The notes under the pieces were generated by a model that saw only the letters and a program-made list of their open reading frames with translations, was not told the origin of the DNA and did no database searches. Both the position numbers and the translations under genes were made by a program. A DNA stretch of 64,000 bases from Rhipicephalus microplus (lineage: Eukaryota > Arthropoda > Arachnida > Ixodida > Ixodidae): NCBI RefSeq assembly GCF_043290135.1, contig NC_134705.1:62275771-62339770 (forward strand), in the 5' to 3' direction. This document shows, in pieces, positions 10,176 through 21,276 of this stretch; position 1 is the stretch's first letter; every line of letters begins with the position of its first letter.

Positions 10176-10655
10176 CTAGGGAGATTTCGCCTCCCCTTTA
10201 GACCAATTGGAGGCTGCACCAGTAACACTTCTACAGACTTGGCCTGCTGTATGAAAAATGGTAACGGCCGCCTCACGAACAAAATGGGTCTGTCTTTTCA
10301 AGACCATAAGGTGATTGTACAACCTCTTGGGAACGGCTATTCCTTTGCTCCGATGCACCTATAAAACAAGTCAAAGATGATGTGCACACATTAGTTTGTC
10401 AATGCACATTTTCTCATTAAAGCAAAACAATATATCTTCAAGACAAAGCATACTAGAGGTTTATGGTACCTCTCTGTCAGTGGGCACATAATTGATAAGC
10501 GGTGCAGCCTCCCTCACACTTGAGTGGGCTACTTCAGGGCTGTCCGTGGTCGCTGTGGTGGTTCCAGCGTAGCAGCACATAGTGCTGGCAAAGGTGCAAG
10601 TCGCTTCTGTTTTTGAGGCTTGTGCTGCAACACCCGCAAAGGACAAGGTTCTTTG
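10176..10655 (-). other. Candidate pair of spliced exons, unknown product
   Basis: On the minus strand, an acceptor-like tract (TTTTTCATTGCAG) precedes an open segment, 10655 down to 10470, exactly 62 codons long, followed by GTACC as a possible donor. A second acceptor-like site (TGTTTTATAG) precedes 10358, and the next segment is open in the matching phase to a stop at 10176. I do not recognise the protein. The two phases agreeing is mildly suggestive; chance is quite possible. Confidence 0.22.
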
Positions 10656-10807
10656 CTGCAATGAAAAAGTTGAGTGTGCAGAAATAAAGTATATTGCACC
10701 CTTAATTGTCACGGTAGCATCCTAGGTTTGCATGGTGAAATAATATATATGATAAACATAGTTGCAATTGAGATATGCAATTAAAGTGTAATGATACGTT
10801 GCATGTC

Positions 10808-10897
10808 ACGTCTCAAAACCATGGTTTGATTATAGGGGATGCCGTAGTGGAGGGCTCAAGAAATTTTGACCAAATGGTGTTCTTTTTAATATCCACC
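10808..10897 (-). repeat. Decayed Ruka-like SINE fragment
   Basis: It aligns, with many differences, to the 3' half of the intact SINE at 41211-41453 (shared words: CTCAAAACCA, GCCGTAGTGGAGGGCTC, GAAATTTTGACC). The tRNA-derived head is absent. Confidence 0.7.
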
Positions 10898-13800
10898 ACA
10901 CTGTGAAAGTTGTAAAAGCACATTTTTAAGTGATTAGAAAAACATGCATGCATCCATGCCGCCCATGAGCTTACATTGCATTCTGCTTTTCAGCAAAATT
11001 GCACGCTTTAAGAATAGGGCAACTTGCTGCTGCATACAACCCTAGCAGCAGTGCTTTACAACAGCTTATGAAGAAAGGATAAACCTGTTTGGAAATTTTT
11101 GCTGCGAAGGGCATTTTTCATTAGGCTTATTCTTCTAATGCTTTTGTATTTTGAGCCCTGAGCATATATATTCACTTCTTTCAGAAGCTCTTTCTCTGCT
11201 CTTTTTTTCAGCATTACAAACAGCAGGCCTCCCTGCTGCTTCTTAAAACGGTTGCTGACGTGCTTTGTCTTCTGCTTAACAGCAGCTTAACGTCGTGTTT
11301 CTTACAACTGCAGACAACCCAACGCACAAATTTCACTGCTAGTTCGCAAGCACAAGCAGGGCGTATATCCGCACAAGCAAAAATAATTTTAAACCAGTCA
11401 ATTGTAAAAAAAAATGCGACTAAGCTGCGCTCATACCACGATCGATAGAATAAAATAAAATACCTCTTCAGCATACTGCAACTTTACCAACACCTTCAAT
11501 ACGACGTTCCGGCGCCCGCGCAGTAGCGGAGCAGGGATGCTCTGATATATTCGCTTGGGGGGGGGGGGGGGGAGTATATCAGAGCATTGGTGTTTCATGT
11601 GTGACACGGCACCACGTGCAGAGCAAAATTGGCTGTCGATTGTAATTGCGCCGCAGTAGCACATCAGCCGCAATGTCAACGATAGCCAAACTTGGCTGTC
11701 GGTGATAATTACGCTGCAAGTAGCATATCAGCTGCAGTGTGACCAATTGCAACTTACTTTTTAAACGACTCATTGTCCACTTCATTTGAACTGCAGCTAT
11801 CGGAGGAGTCGCAATCGGGTCTGCGGAATGCATGGTCGTTTTTCTGTTGCATTCCTTGCATCATGCTCGGTGCCTAAGAAAATATCACCAGTAAATAACT
11901 TCAGAACGACTGCTTCTTTCTCTTTGTTTTCGTATTGGGAATACAAGAGGCGCGAACTTACCGTAAAGCTTAATCACTTGAGCGTGACAGTGGCGGCAGT
12001 GTGTGTTATCCTTCCAGAACACCCGGCACCACTTGTGAGGATCAAAATTGCCTGTATTCTTCGCATTGATGTACTTACATGCACTTACCGGGACTATTAA
12101 TTTTTAATTATCATCGCGAAACCAAACATATTGGAGAATTGCGAGTGTACAGGCGCGATACTGAGCAATTAAGAGACGCAACAATGTTCACATGCACTAC
12201 ACACGCACCAAGGCCGCCACAAATTTGCTATTGATGACGATGGCAGTGCCATTTCTGGATCTCCGAAGTAGTAGTTGTTGTTGTTGTTGTTGTTGTTGTT
12301 TTCCTGTGCAAATGGCTCGTACCCAAAGAAGGGGATTGGCCGATTATAAGGTGAATTTGCCCTAAACTTTCAGCATTGCGTCATCTCCGAAATATTTTAT
12401 GCAACCACGAGTCCACGACTTCTTCCTCAACACAACGCAATTTAGTTTTTTAAAACAAAAATATTTATTTGTAAAACATTTACTTCATGTTTTTACAACC
12501 TTAGAGGGTAGTTTTTTTAGAGCTCACAGCAAATAATATATAAACAATGAGTGCAATTACTGTAAAAAGGTGACGTTGTGCATAGCCTCGGAAATGGCAA
12601 ACGCGCAATGACGGGCGCGCGGCGGCAATTTCAGAGGTCATGCGCTTTGTCGCCATATTCGCGTTGGTTAGGCTAGGTGGCGTAGCCGTCACCCAATTTA
12701 AAGGGTACAGCCGTATCAATCCATTCATCCATTTATCTATCACATTTATATAGCTACAATCATCTAGCCATAATGGCAGTCAGCGACCACCATGGTGGCG
12801 ACCACAGTACAATACACTTTCACCACGCGAGGGGTTCTGTAGAGTCACTACCTCGCGCCGTGATCTCGCGGCACATGTTATAGTTTACGACAAAATCCGC
12901 GCCGCGTGCTTAACATTCAAGGCACAGCAAGCAGGTTGTGAATGTGAAGCCTTGGTCGATGTAATCGATCTTTACCCGTTTACTTATTATCAGTCCCGCA
13001 GCCTCACTTTTCGTGGACACCATCAAGCGCGCTACTTGAAGTTTGCGTCAAGTTCGACGAGAGATGGATTCAACTCAACCCCAGCCTCGATCAAAAAGAA
13101 GAGAAAAAAACGCTATTTGGAGCCTGGATCGCAATATGTAGTACCTCGGACAAGGAGCGGTTGGGGCGCCCAGTTGGCCAACCAGCTACACTCAGCAAGA
13201 GCATTCCTCAGTCTTTAGCTGGTAATTGATGTTCTGGAGTAGCGGCCTTCGACACGTGAAGTCTGAGTGATGCGCATGGTGACAGCAATGAAAATCCTGA
13301 TCCCGACGACACCTACGGCTTCGAGGAAAACTCGCTCAGCGATTCCGACCGGACTGCAGATGCGGCTCGCGACAATGTTGTAATGAGCGACACTTTTTAA
13401 ATGCAACAGTGGCATGTATTTTACACTGGTGCATGTCAATAAACTGCCAGGCTCTGTGTGTGTGAGGCTTACATCAAAACTATTCAAGAACCCATCTCAC
13501 ATTGGCATTTGCTCAGAAACAGAGAAAAAAGTCGTGCTTGAAGGATGTGGCCAGTGTATTTGCACATGAAAGTTGGATGTGTTTGCTATGTTGCTGATGT
13601 ACCAAACTTGTTTAAAACTTGTGACATATATAGCCAGTCTAATATGAGTTTAGCAAGGTAGGACAACTAAATGTTGGCTCGATTCTTTCTATTGTTGTTC
13701 TCTTCACAACTGAACTTTTCTCATGGTAGGCAGTTTCTTGTGTGTGTGTGTGTGTGGGCATGAGTTTTGCAGTCAAATTCTTTAGCCTTAATTAGTACAT

Positions 13801-15401
13801 GGTTTTTGATTTATCAATCTTGTGAGGATTACAGGCAAGTAATATCGCAGGTATGTGCCACCGCTTGGGCTTTGTGAAAAGACACACCTGTGAATAACAG
13901 ATGCTGCTATCAACATATCAGCCAAATCTTGCAGCTGCAAGTGACTTTTTTTATATAGATGACTCTGCTCACTTCGAACATTCGGATGCCTGTATGTGGT
14001 GTAAAACAACTGAAAGCATGCTATTGGCCTATAGCCAAAATAAATCAAGAGCAGCGTTTTAATCGAATGTGCTTCTTGCCACAGTGTGCTGCGACATGCT
14101 GGCACTGCTGTCCAAAATCTAACATTGCATAGTGACGCTCGCACATGGGAATGGCAACACGAAAAAGCTACTGTGTTTCTTCAAGCACGCTCTAGCTCAT
14201 AATGTGTGCTTACATATCGCACTTCTTTACTGTTATTCCTCCCTGTAGTTTTTGGCGTAGCTTGTTGGGACCGACGAGAAAAAAAAGAAAGCGGTTGAAG
14301 TGCGCAATAAACCCCTCAACTTGCTTTGAAATAATTCTGGCAGTAAATTTGCGAGGCATTAAGTTTTGATGATGAAGTCAATTAATGATCACTCAAAGAA
14401 GCATTTCATTGTTTATTTAAATTATCTCATCCAGTATGGATTATGACACTAATGTAGTGGCTCGTCATTAAAGGCGAAGCACTATGTGGGAGAGACAGCT
14501 GGGGTTGGCTTGTGTTGTGAAAGGGAGAAACTGCAGCACCACCTGAGGCTTTGAAATCCACGCCGTTTGGAAAAATTATTGTATCAGCATGCTCATTTCA
14601 CAGTACTGGACTGATTATTAAGTTATTTCCCTTGGAATGTTGACTGACCCTATAACTTGAAATTTAGAAATTATGTTAATATTGCTCTGTGATGAGAAGT
14701 TTTGTTTGTATTGTTTCAAGTTATGTTTATACTGTGATCTGATAAGCTTTGGATACTAGTTGAATACTAGTTATCTTGAAATTTCTAGACATCATCTATC
14801 ATTGTCAGCATTAACTGTGTTGCTATCTGGCACCTGCAATCCCATTTGTACACAGAATAAAGCGTTCATCTAGGCTGAAAGCTGCTTTGCGTATTTAAAG
14901 CTCAGTTTGTCATTTATGTACCACCATGACACATTGTACATTTTATTCTACGCATCCAAAAGCTGCCAATTGCACTCTTTGAGTCATCATAATATTTCAC
15001 ACAATGGTCGTCAAGTGTTCAATAGAAAACACTGATACACTAATATACATGCAGAAATGACCAATGACATATATGTGTGGGCAGTGTGTTAAAAAAAGAA
15101 GTACCGTTAAAATGACAGTAATGCATCTTGAAGATCCGATAAATGAACAAAAGACTAAAACCTAAAGACTAATATATGCCATAGAAATGACCAATCAAAC
15201 TTATTGAAAAGTTGGTAGCACTGGTAGGACTGTGTATCAGTCTGATATGAGACTGGTAGCACTGGTAAGAAAATGTATCAGACTGATATGAATGTCTATA
15301 AGAACTGGTAAGACTTTGTATCCGTCTGGTACAAGACTGGTACAACCTATAGGAAAACTGTATCAGGCTGATTCAGACCTCTATCAGAATTTTTGCTAGG
15401 G

Positions 15402-15605
15402 TTTATATCCTGGGCCAAAGATTTCTGTCAAAGACTTCGAAACAAGAAAAGGTGAAAGTGTTCGCACTGGTTTGCCGGGTGTGTCAGCGTGAATAACGTG
15501 GAATCAGGGAAAGGATACTCTCTGATGACCAAAAAACTGGAAGACTTCATCGGTGCGCCCTCTTTTCTGAGGGCGATCAGGGAGTGGGGGAAAGGAACTA
15601 GCCAT
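15402..15605 (-). pseudogene. LINE A ORF1, N-terminal remnant
   Basis: Start of the LINE nucleic-acid-binding protein. The ATG at 15605 opens MASSFPPLPDRP and KRGRTDEVF, and the coding similarity continues to the region that reads GPGYK in copies C and E2, where the ~6 kb insert begins. The central domain and all three zinc knuckles are missing. It is very close to copy E2 in this region, so A and E2 belong to the same subfamily here. Confidence 0.75.
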
Positions 15606-16149
15606 ATGAAAAGGTTCATTTTCGGCAGCGGCGCCAGCCACCCACCATGGAATCCTACAAGGAGACGCTGAAGCGTCTGAAAGCACAGGCCCTGCAGACG
15701 GCAGCTGTACACCACCACTAAAACCGAATATGGTGTATCCAAGGTAGGATAGCCACACAGGGAAACACGGAAGTCGACGGAAGAGAGTAGAGGACAGGAA
15801 AAATTTAAAGTAAGAGAAAAGACGATTTGAGGTGGAGACAGGAAAAGGCGACTGCATATTCCCCCCGGGCGGGTCAATCCGGGGGTGCCGTCTACGTGAA
15901 GCCAGGACAAAAGGGGTGTGTTGCCTCTTCCGGGGGGCCTTAAAGGTCCAATCACCCAGCGTCAGCTCAACCCCCAGGATCCCCTTTTCCCCGGACACGG
16001 CAAAGCCACGCACAGCTAGGCGTGGGAGGGAGTCAAAACTCCTCCGTTAGCTCGGGTCCGTGGTGTCACTACACACCAAACGCCTACTTGCGCAGGCGCC
16101 CCTGCGGGGGCTCTCACATTTAAGTTACTAAGATCTTTCCTCACCAATC

Positions 16150-16740
16150 CTGGGTAAATATAAAACTGTCAACACTTGTGGGCTATACCTGCATACCGTG
16201 GCCCATGGTATACAAGCAGGAGTAAAGGGAAATAAAGAGGCAGACAGCCTAGCCAAAAAAGCATTGAACAAAAAAACGAGATTGCACAATTCCTATGTCT
16301 GGAATGGACATTCGACATTTTATAACGCAAGGATCTAATCATTGTTCTATAGACGAGTGGTTTGAGAGCCCTAAATCAAAGGAATCAGTACTTTATGAAG
16401 TTGAACTGCACAGAAAATTTTCAATAGGGACAGATCTCCCACGGCATTTAGAGACATTAATCCACAGACTTCGACTGGAAGTAGGATACACAGCTTCTTG
16501 CACAAAATACATCAATCCAACTCACCGGAATGTCATTGTGTTCATGCAGAAGAAAACTTTTGCCATATTCTTTTGAAGTGCATTAAAGTATGCGAACGAA
16601 AGAGATAAAGTAAAAAACAAACTAGCAAGTTTGGACAGCCGGCTTCTCACATTAAAGAAAAAAGCCGAACATATTCCTGACAGTCTTCTTAGCAGAGACC
16701 GGGAAGCACCTGTGATACACAGCAGAGGTTGACATACATA
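16150..16740 (+). pseudogene. Degenerate plus-strand LINE fragment (RNase H end and zinc knuckle)
   Basis: A different, older LINE. The segment around 16180-16280 encodes GNKEADSLAKKAL, the last RNase H motif (usually GNExADxLAKxA). After a stop, and in another frame near 16520-16580, CHCVHAEENFCHILLKC matches the C-terminal CCHC pattern of such ORF2 proteins. Several frame changes lie between them, and the conserved His of the RNase H GH motif is not clear. It is not a close relative of copies A-L. Confidence 0.6.
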
Positions 16741-19179
16741 AAATGACATGCTAGTACATATACTGATAGTAGAAACAGGAAGGTGGGCGTGTGAACATTT
16801 TATTACAGCGTGAACTGCTGCAAGCAAACTGTACATTGGCATGATTTTTTAACTGGTTTCAGAGTGATATTATGGGGTATTTTTTTGTTGACTGATCATT
16901 TTTGAGTACCATTCAGCATTATTATTTTTTTTCCGCTGGAAAACTTATTGATAAGCACTAGCCGAGGCAGTGTGGACCTCAACCTCTAAACAGCAAAACA
17001 AAACAGGGTATGAGCTACACGCGACTAGAGAAAAGAGTTTGAAGATGTATGCGGCAACATATTAATGATATTCATGCGATGACCAGACACTTCTCAGAAT
17101 CTCTTACCCACCCATACCAACTTTGGTCTACAACAAGTTAAAGAGGCGATCACGACAGAACCCAGACATAGGTGGCTAGATAGATAAGTAGATAGGCTCA
17201 AAAAGCCTGTAGTTCGCAAATTTAAAACACTATATTTTTGCCTACACGAGGCTTTTTGTAACTCAACTTTGCCAAAGTTTGAGAGTACACTATAAGATAT
17301 CAAGAGAGCTATCTTGCACACAATTTGTGACAGAACAGAATAAAATGCTATGAGAGGACGTGAGGGAGCAAACATCACGCCACATGGGTTTGGTCGAGGC
17401 TACAATGATCTGACGTCGCAACATTGAAAGAAGTAGTGTTGTCAATTGTTTTGGCAAAGAATTGGCACAGAAAGAATGAAGACACAGAATGATCTATGAA
17501 TGATTTAGATTAGATTTAAACATGAGCACTCGGGCCACAGAATCAAATTAGCTTGCTTTTAGTCTAGCTTACTCTAGTGCTGTGCTAACGATTCATGCGG
17601 CGGTGCTCCCAGCGAATGTGTCGTGAGATTGTGAAAGCACATAGCAATTTATCAACCAGTAACAAAAATAAATTTTTAAAGTCAGTATACTAGTCAGCTT
17701 CCAGCCTTGAAAAACGATGACCTCCAGTATTGATGTTCACTCAAGACAATTCTAGTATATTCATGCATTCAGTACATGTCTGCATTCTCTTAGCAGATGA
17801 CCAAGATGTCATTGTGTTCTTCCAGGGTGCTCAGTTCGCCCTTCGCATGTTGGCAATTCGCCCCCCCCCCTCCTCTTGTGATCTCCCATTGCATTCTATC
17901 ACAGACTGCATATAGGATAACACCCCAGCTATTTTTAAGTAAATACGATATTTACAAATGTTAGAGTCAGGTCAAAATTACCTTCTTTATCGATGTCTCA
18001 AGGGTCTAATTTCTCACGAAGAAGGATGTGGATTGCTTCTGAGAACTGTGACAAGTGCCTCCAATATTCAAGCTGCAGGATACCGTGAAGGCAAGGGAGT
18101 GCATAGAATTAATATCCATTGCCTTCACTCAGACGCCTTCCAGTCGCCACGATCTTTCAGTGGTCGTGGCAGCCTGGACACGCAGTGTGGGGGCTTTATG
18201 GCAAGCAGACGTGACTCTAGCTTGGCCAAAATTGAAGGTGCACCTGTAAACAGAAATATAGTGCTGTAAATTACCTACCACAAAAAACAATGACTGAACA
18301 CCATGTCGTAACAAGGAGCTAATTTACTATTTACCTGTCAGCAGCTGCGTTTGCCTAATGTGACTAGACATTGTGCTTACTTTGAAGTAGACAGCGCATA
18401 CCTGCTTGACATCAAGGTTAATTGTGAGCATGATTTCATGTAATACTATTGTAGTAGATTGTAGCAGATGGCTGGATGTGAACTTCCCTGTGAATTAAGT
18501 ATTTAACTACATCACCACATTGTGTGTTACAATAAAAAACAAGTCACAATTCTGGGTGCTTCCACCTATTTGGACTGAATTTCTCAAAGAGCACAGAGTA
18601 CTTTCAAAGGCAAGAACTTTAATAAATTAGGTACATATGAAAAATTTGTGCACCACCCTTGGTGTTATGGATACTCAAATTAAGGGGCAGGAATATTCCT
18701 ATTAATATACTGTTGAACAGTCTACAGGGCTGGGTATGCATAGGCCAGAGAGGGTGCTGCACCAACGATCCACTTAGACAGTATGTTTAATAATTGCAAT
18801 CTAGAGCAGAAAGCAACTTCATCACATCATGTGCGAATAGTAGCACGTCACCCTTTAGTGATATCACCATCCTTCAGCACAACCATGAAAGGCTCTGGTT
18901 AGCAGCTAAAGGGGTGAGAATTGCACATGTCACCTCTCAAACTACTAGATAAGAAGATCCAATACACAATTAGTGTCAGTCACTTTATCACCTCGTTATG
19001 GGATATGTGGATTGGATTTCCTAATCTTACTCCCATATATATATGCACCAATTGTTCAGTACATAAGTTTTAGTGAGTACAAACCTCATTTTTCCCTTTG
19101 TTTATTCAATGCTAGTGTCTTTATTCTGATTTTAAGAGCTTGCTTAGTGTAGAATATACCAAGTTTTCAATGATATAAT

Positions 19180-19234
<55 letters not shown>

Positions 19235-20939
19235 GTGCAGAGTTTCTTTGATCCTCCTCATGATTCACTTGGGCACCAAGACAAAGGTATTTCTGAATAG
19301 CTATGGGTAAGATGCAGGGGTGCCCAATAAATTGGAACTTAAGAGTTACATGCCGTTGTAGCAGTGTTCTGTTTTGTGCAATAGTAATCACTGCATACTC
19401 CACATTTTTCATGACTACTATAAAAAGGTCTGAAATTTTGGCAGTGATGTTGCACTGCAAGCAATGTAGTCAGATTTCCAAATGGCACCTGAATGAATGA
19501 GCTAACAGAAACAAAGTGCATATTGCTTCAAAGTGCCAGATAAAAATATTGCTTCGTTGTGCTACATAACCAACATAGAAGCGCTCATGGGAGTTTGAAG
19601 AAAACAGGATGGTCTCTGTCAGCTGTTTGGCAACACTTTGAAGAAAACAATGCATGTACTCCACGCTCTCACCATTCACGAGGTCCAAGCCTAGAAAAAA
19701 AGAAATTGTGCGACTTAATCCAATTAACAACAGAATCACCAACAACAAAAAACATGGACAGTGTAATAAAAATAAAAAAAGATATTAAAAGTCGAGTGGT
19801 TAAGTTATTAAAAGTCAAGTAGTTGTTAAGTTGGTGTAATACCTAATGATCACCATGACCCCAGAAAGCAAAAAACTTCAGCTTTTGATGTCTTGCGCAC
19901 TATAAAAAAAATTTACCCTGCTGGGCAGACAGTTCCAATTCAGTATTTCAAGTACCCTGAACTTGAAAAGTAAGAAGGAGTAAGTGAATATTAAAGAATA
20001 CGAATTTAAAAAACCATGAACAGGAGAATTAACATTCAGCTACTTGAGAGTTGAACTGAAAGTGTATGCTCGTTAAAATCGCCTTTAGAAGACGCCATGT
20101 CACACTTTGGAAAGTGCACGTTGTTGAGAGTACTCTGGTCAACAAAATGCTATTGTTTGCCATAAAAATCCATGTTCTCAAAACAACCATGGTTCCCAAG
20201 TCCCTCTGCACTAAGAGCCAATAAGAATGGCATGTATTTGCCGAAGGCCTGCAGCCAGGCATTTTCTCAGGAGGAAGGGGGGAGGGGCACTTGCTTAAAC
20301 ATTGAAAAACACCCACTTTAACTAGTCCTTTTGATGAAATCTACGCAACCATCAGAATTTCTGGGAAGGCACTGCCCCCAGAGAGTTTCTGGCTTCATCA
20401 CAACTTCGTTGCTTCAAAACCTTTCAATTTTATCGTTAACATGCTCTTTTTTCCAAATGCAATTTTTCGCAACTCTTTCAGTTTGGCCGTCTTGTCTTTA
20501 GTACTGTAGTAGCTTCCATGCTTGCACTTGACTCAAATATTTTGTTTCCTCATCATATGAGGAATGCCAATATTATTCTTAAAATTTGATATGCCACGGT
20601 ATGATGGTCAAGCAAACAATGAACAAGGTAGAGACATTCTAAGACTACTCATTAACTTTCCTATATATTAGCAAATTTCATGTTGACTTTTTAGCAAGTT
20701 TTCAACATTGTGCTACTTATACAAAGAAATCTGAGTGCCTAATGACCTATAAATATAAAAGTTTAGTGATAAAACCAGATTACATGCAAGAAGGCTGACA
20801 TGTTAAAGCCACAATACAGAATCGAAAATATACAACACAGTATAATAACTAATCAATCAAATATGCACAAAACATCACGTAAACTCCTGGAGTTTCTTTC
20901 CTCTTGAATTGTATATTCGAAAATATAATAAGAACATAA
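16741..20939. other. Spacer with no recognisable gene
   Basis: AT-rich DNA between LINE A's flank and the 3' end of LINE B. It contains a (TAA)n microsatellite at 19182-19234 and a C-rich run near 17862. An open stretch at 18055-18249 (plus) has no family I recognise, and a stop lies directly upstream. I see no convincing exon, promoter or transposon border. Confidence 0.5.
19182..19234. repeat. (TAA)n microsatellite
   Basis: About 17 uninterrupted TAA units. No LINE body abuts it, so it need not be a retrotransposon tail. Confidence 0.95.
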
Positions 20940-21276
20940 GGTGTTTTTTGGCGCAAGGGCCATTTGATGGCCAAAGAGCGCCAGTTCATGGGGCAAAGAA
21001 TGTGGACAATGATTGTGATTAGCGGCTGTATAAGGGCCATAAAGTTTCTCGCCGTAAGGCAGGTAAAAACATACAAGTAATAAACTCATGACCATGCCGT
21101 GAAAGGTGTGGGTGGTGTGAACAGCTGACAAAAGTTGGTGATGATGAAAAACGAGGGTGGACATGTATGGCATTACCACAAGTACGTCACTCGTTCATAC
21201 CCTTGCGTCCAAGGGCCGTGAGGCAAGTGCTTTCCTGTGTAGCCACCGCAGCAAAAACCTCTCTGGAGAGGTTGTG

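Larger units (their letters stand above)
9566..15381. other. Interior of the ~6 kb insert: mostly unassigned, AT-rich
   Basis: No protein family is recognised. Visible items: a decayed SINE piece (10808-10897); a G16 run between 13-bp inverted repeats (11537-11587); a roughly 62-bp tandem duplication (11629-11691 and 11692-11753); a GTT run at 12274-12300; a minus-strand exon-like pair (10176-10655); a minus-strand 35-codon open tail near 9710-9810 ending just before an AATAAA; and a plus-strand acidic open stretch ending in TAA at 13398-13400, followed by AATAAA at 13438. These hints of gene fragments are too weak to call genes. Confidence 0.4.
9372..15401. mobile_element. Unclassified ~6.0 kb insert with terminal inverted repeats
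   Basis: The left end (9372-9391) and the reverse complement of the right end (15382-15401) match at 18 of 20 positions and share AAAATTCTGATA. Both ends carry subterminal arrays built from ACTGATA/ACTGGTA-like words, in opposite orientation. The insert separates two parts of the same LINE copy. A TA dinucleotide sits just outside GCGAAAATTCTGATA on both sides, which would fit a TA-targeting DNA transposon, but the missing LINE segment prevents proof of a target duplication. I recognise no transposase inside. It could be a non-autonomous DNA transposon or a chance pairing of ends. Confidence 0.5.
5740..16110 (-). mobile_element. LINE copy A (I-superfamily-like), broken, with a ~6 kb insert
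   Basis: Minus-strand LINE. The 5' end, with the terminal GCAGGGGCGCC motif shared by all copies, lies at about 16110. The leader and ORF1 N-terminus occupy 15402-16110 and ORF2 occupies 5740-9327. Between them sits foreign sequence (9372-15401). The ORF1 middle and C-terminus, roughly 850 bp by comparison with copy B, are missing. The 3' end was displaced leftward by the gypsy insertion and is not in the window. Confidence 0.85.

Noticed and set aside
18055..18249. Possible exon on the plus strand
   Set aside because: Open for 64 codons, but it starts from GTG directly after a stop, lacks clear splice sites and has no recognisable family.
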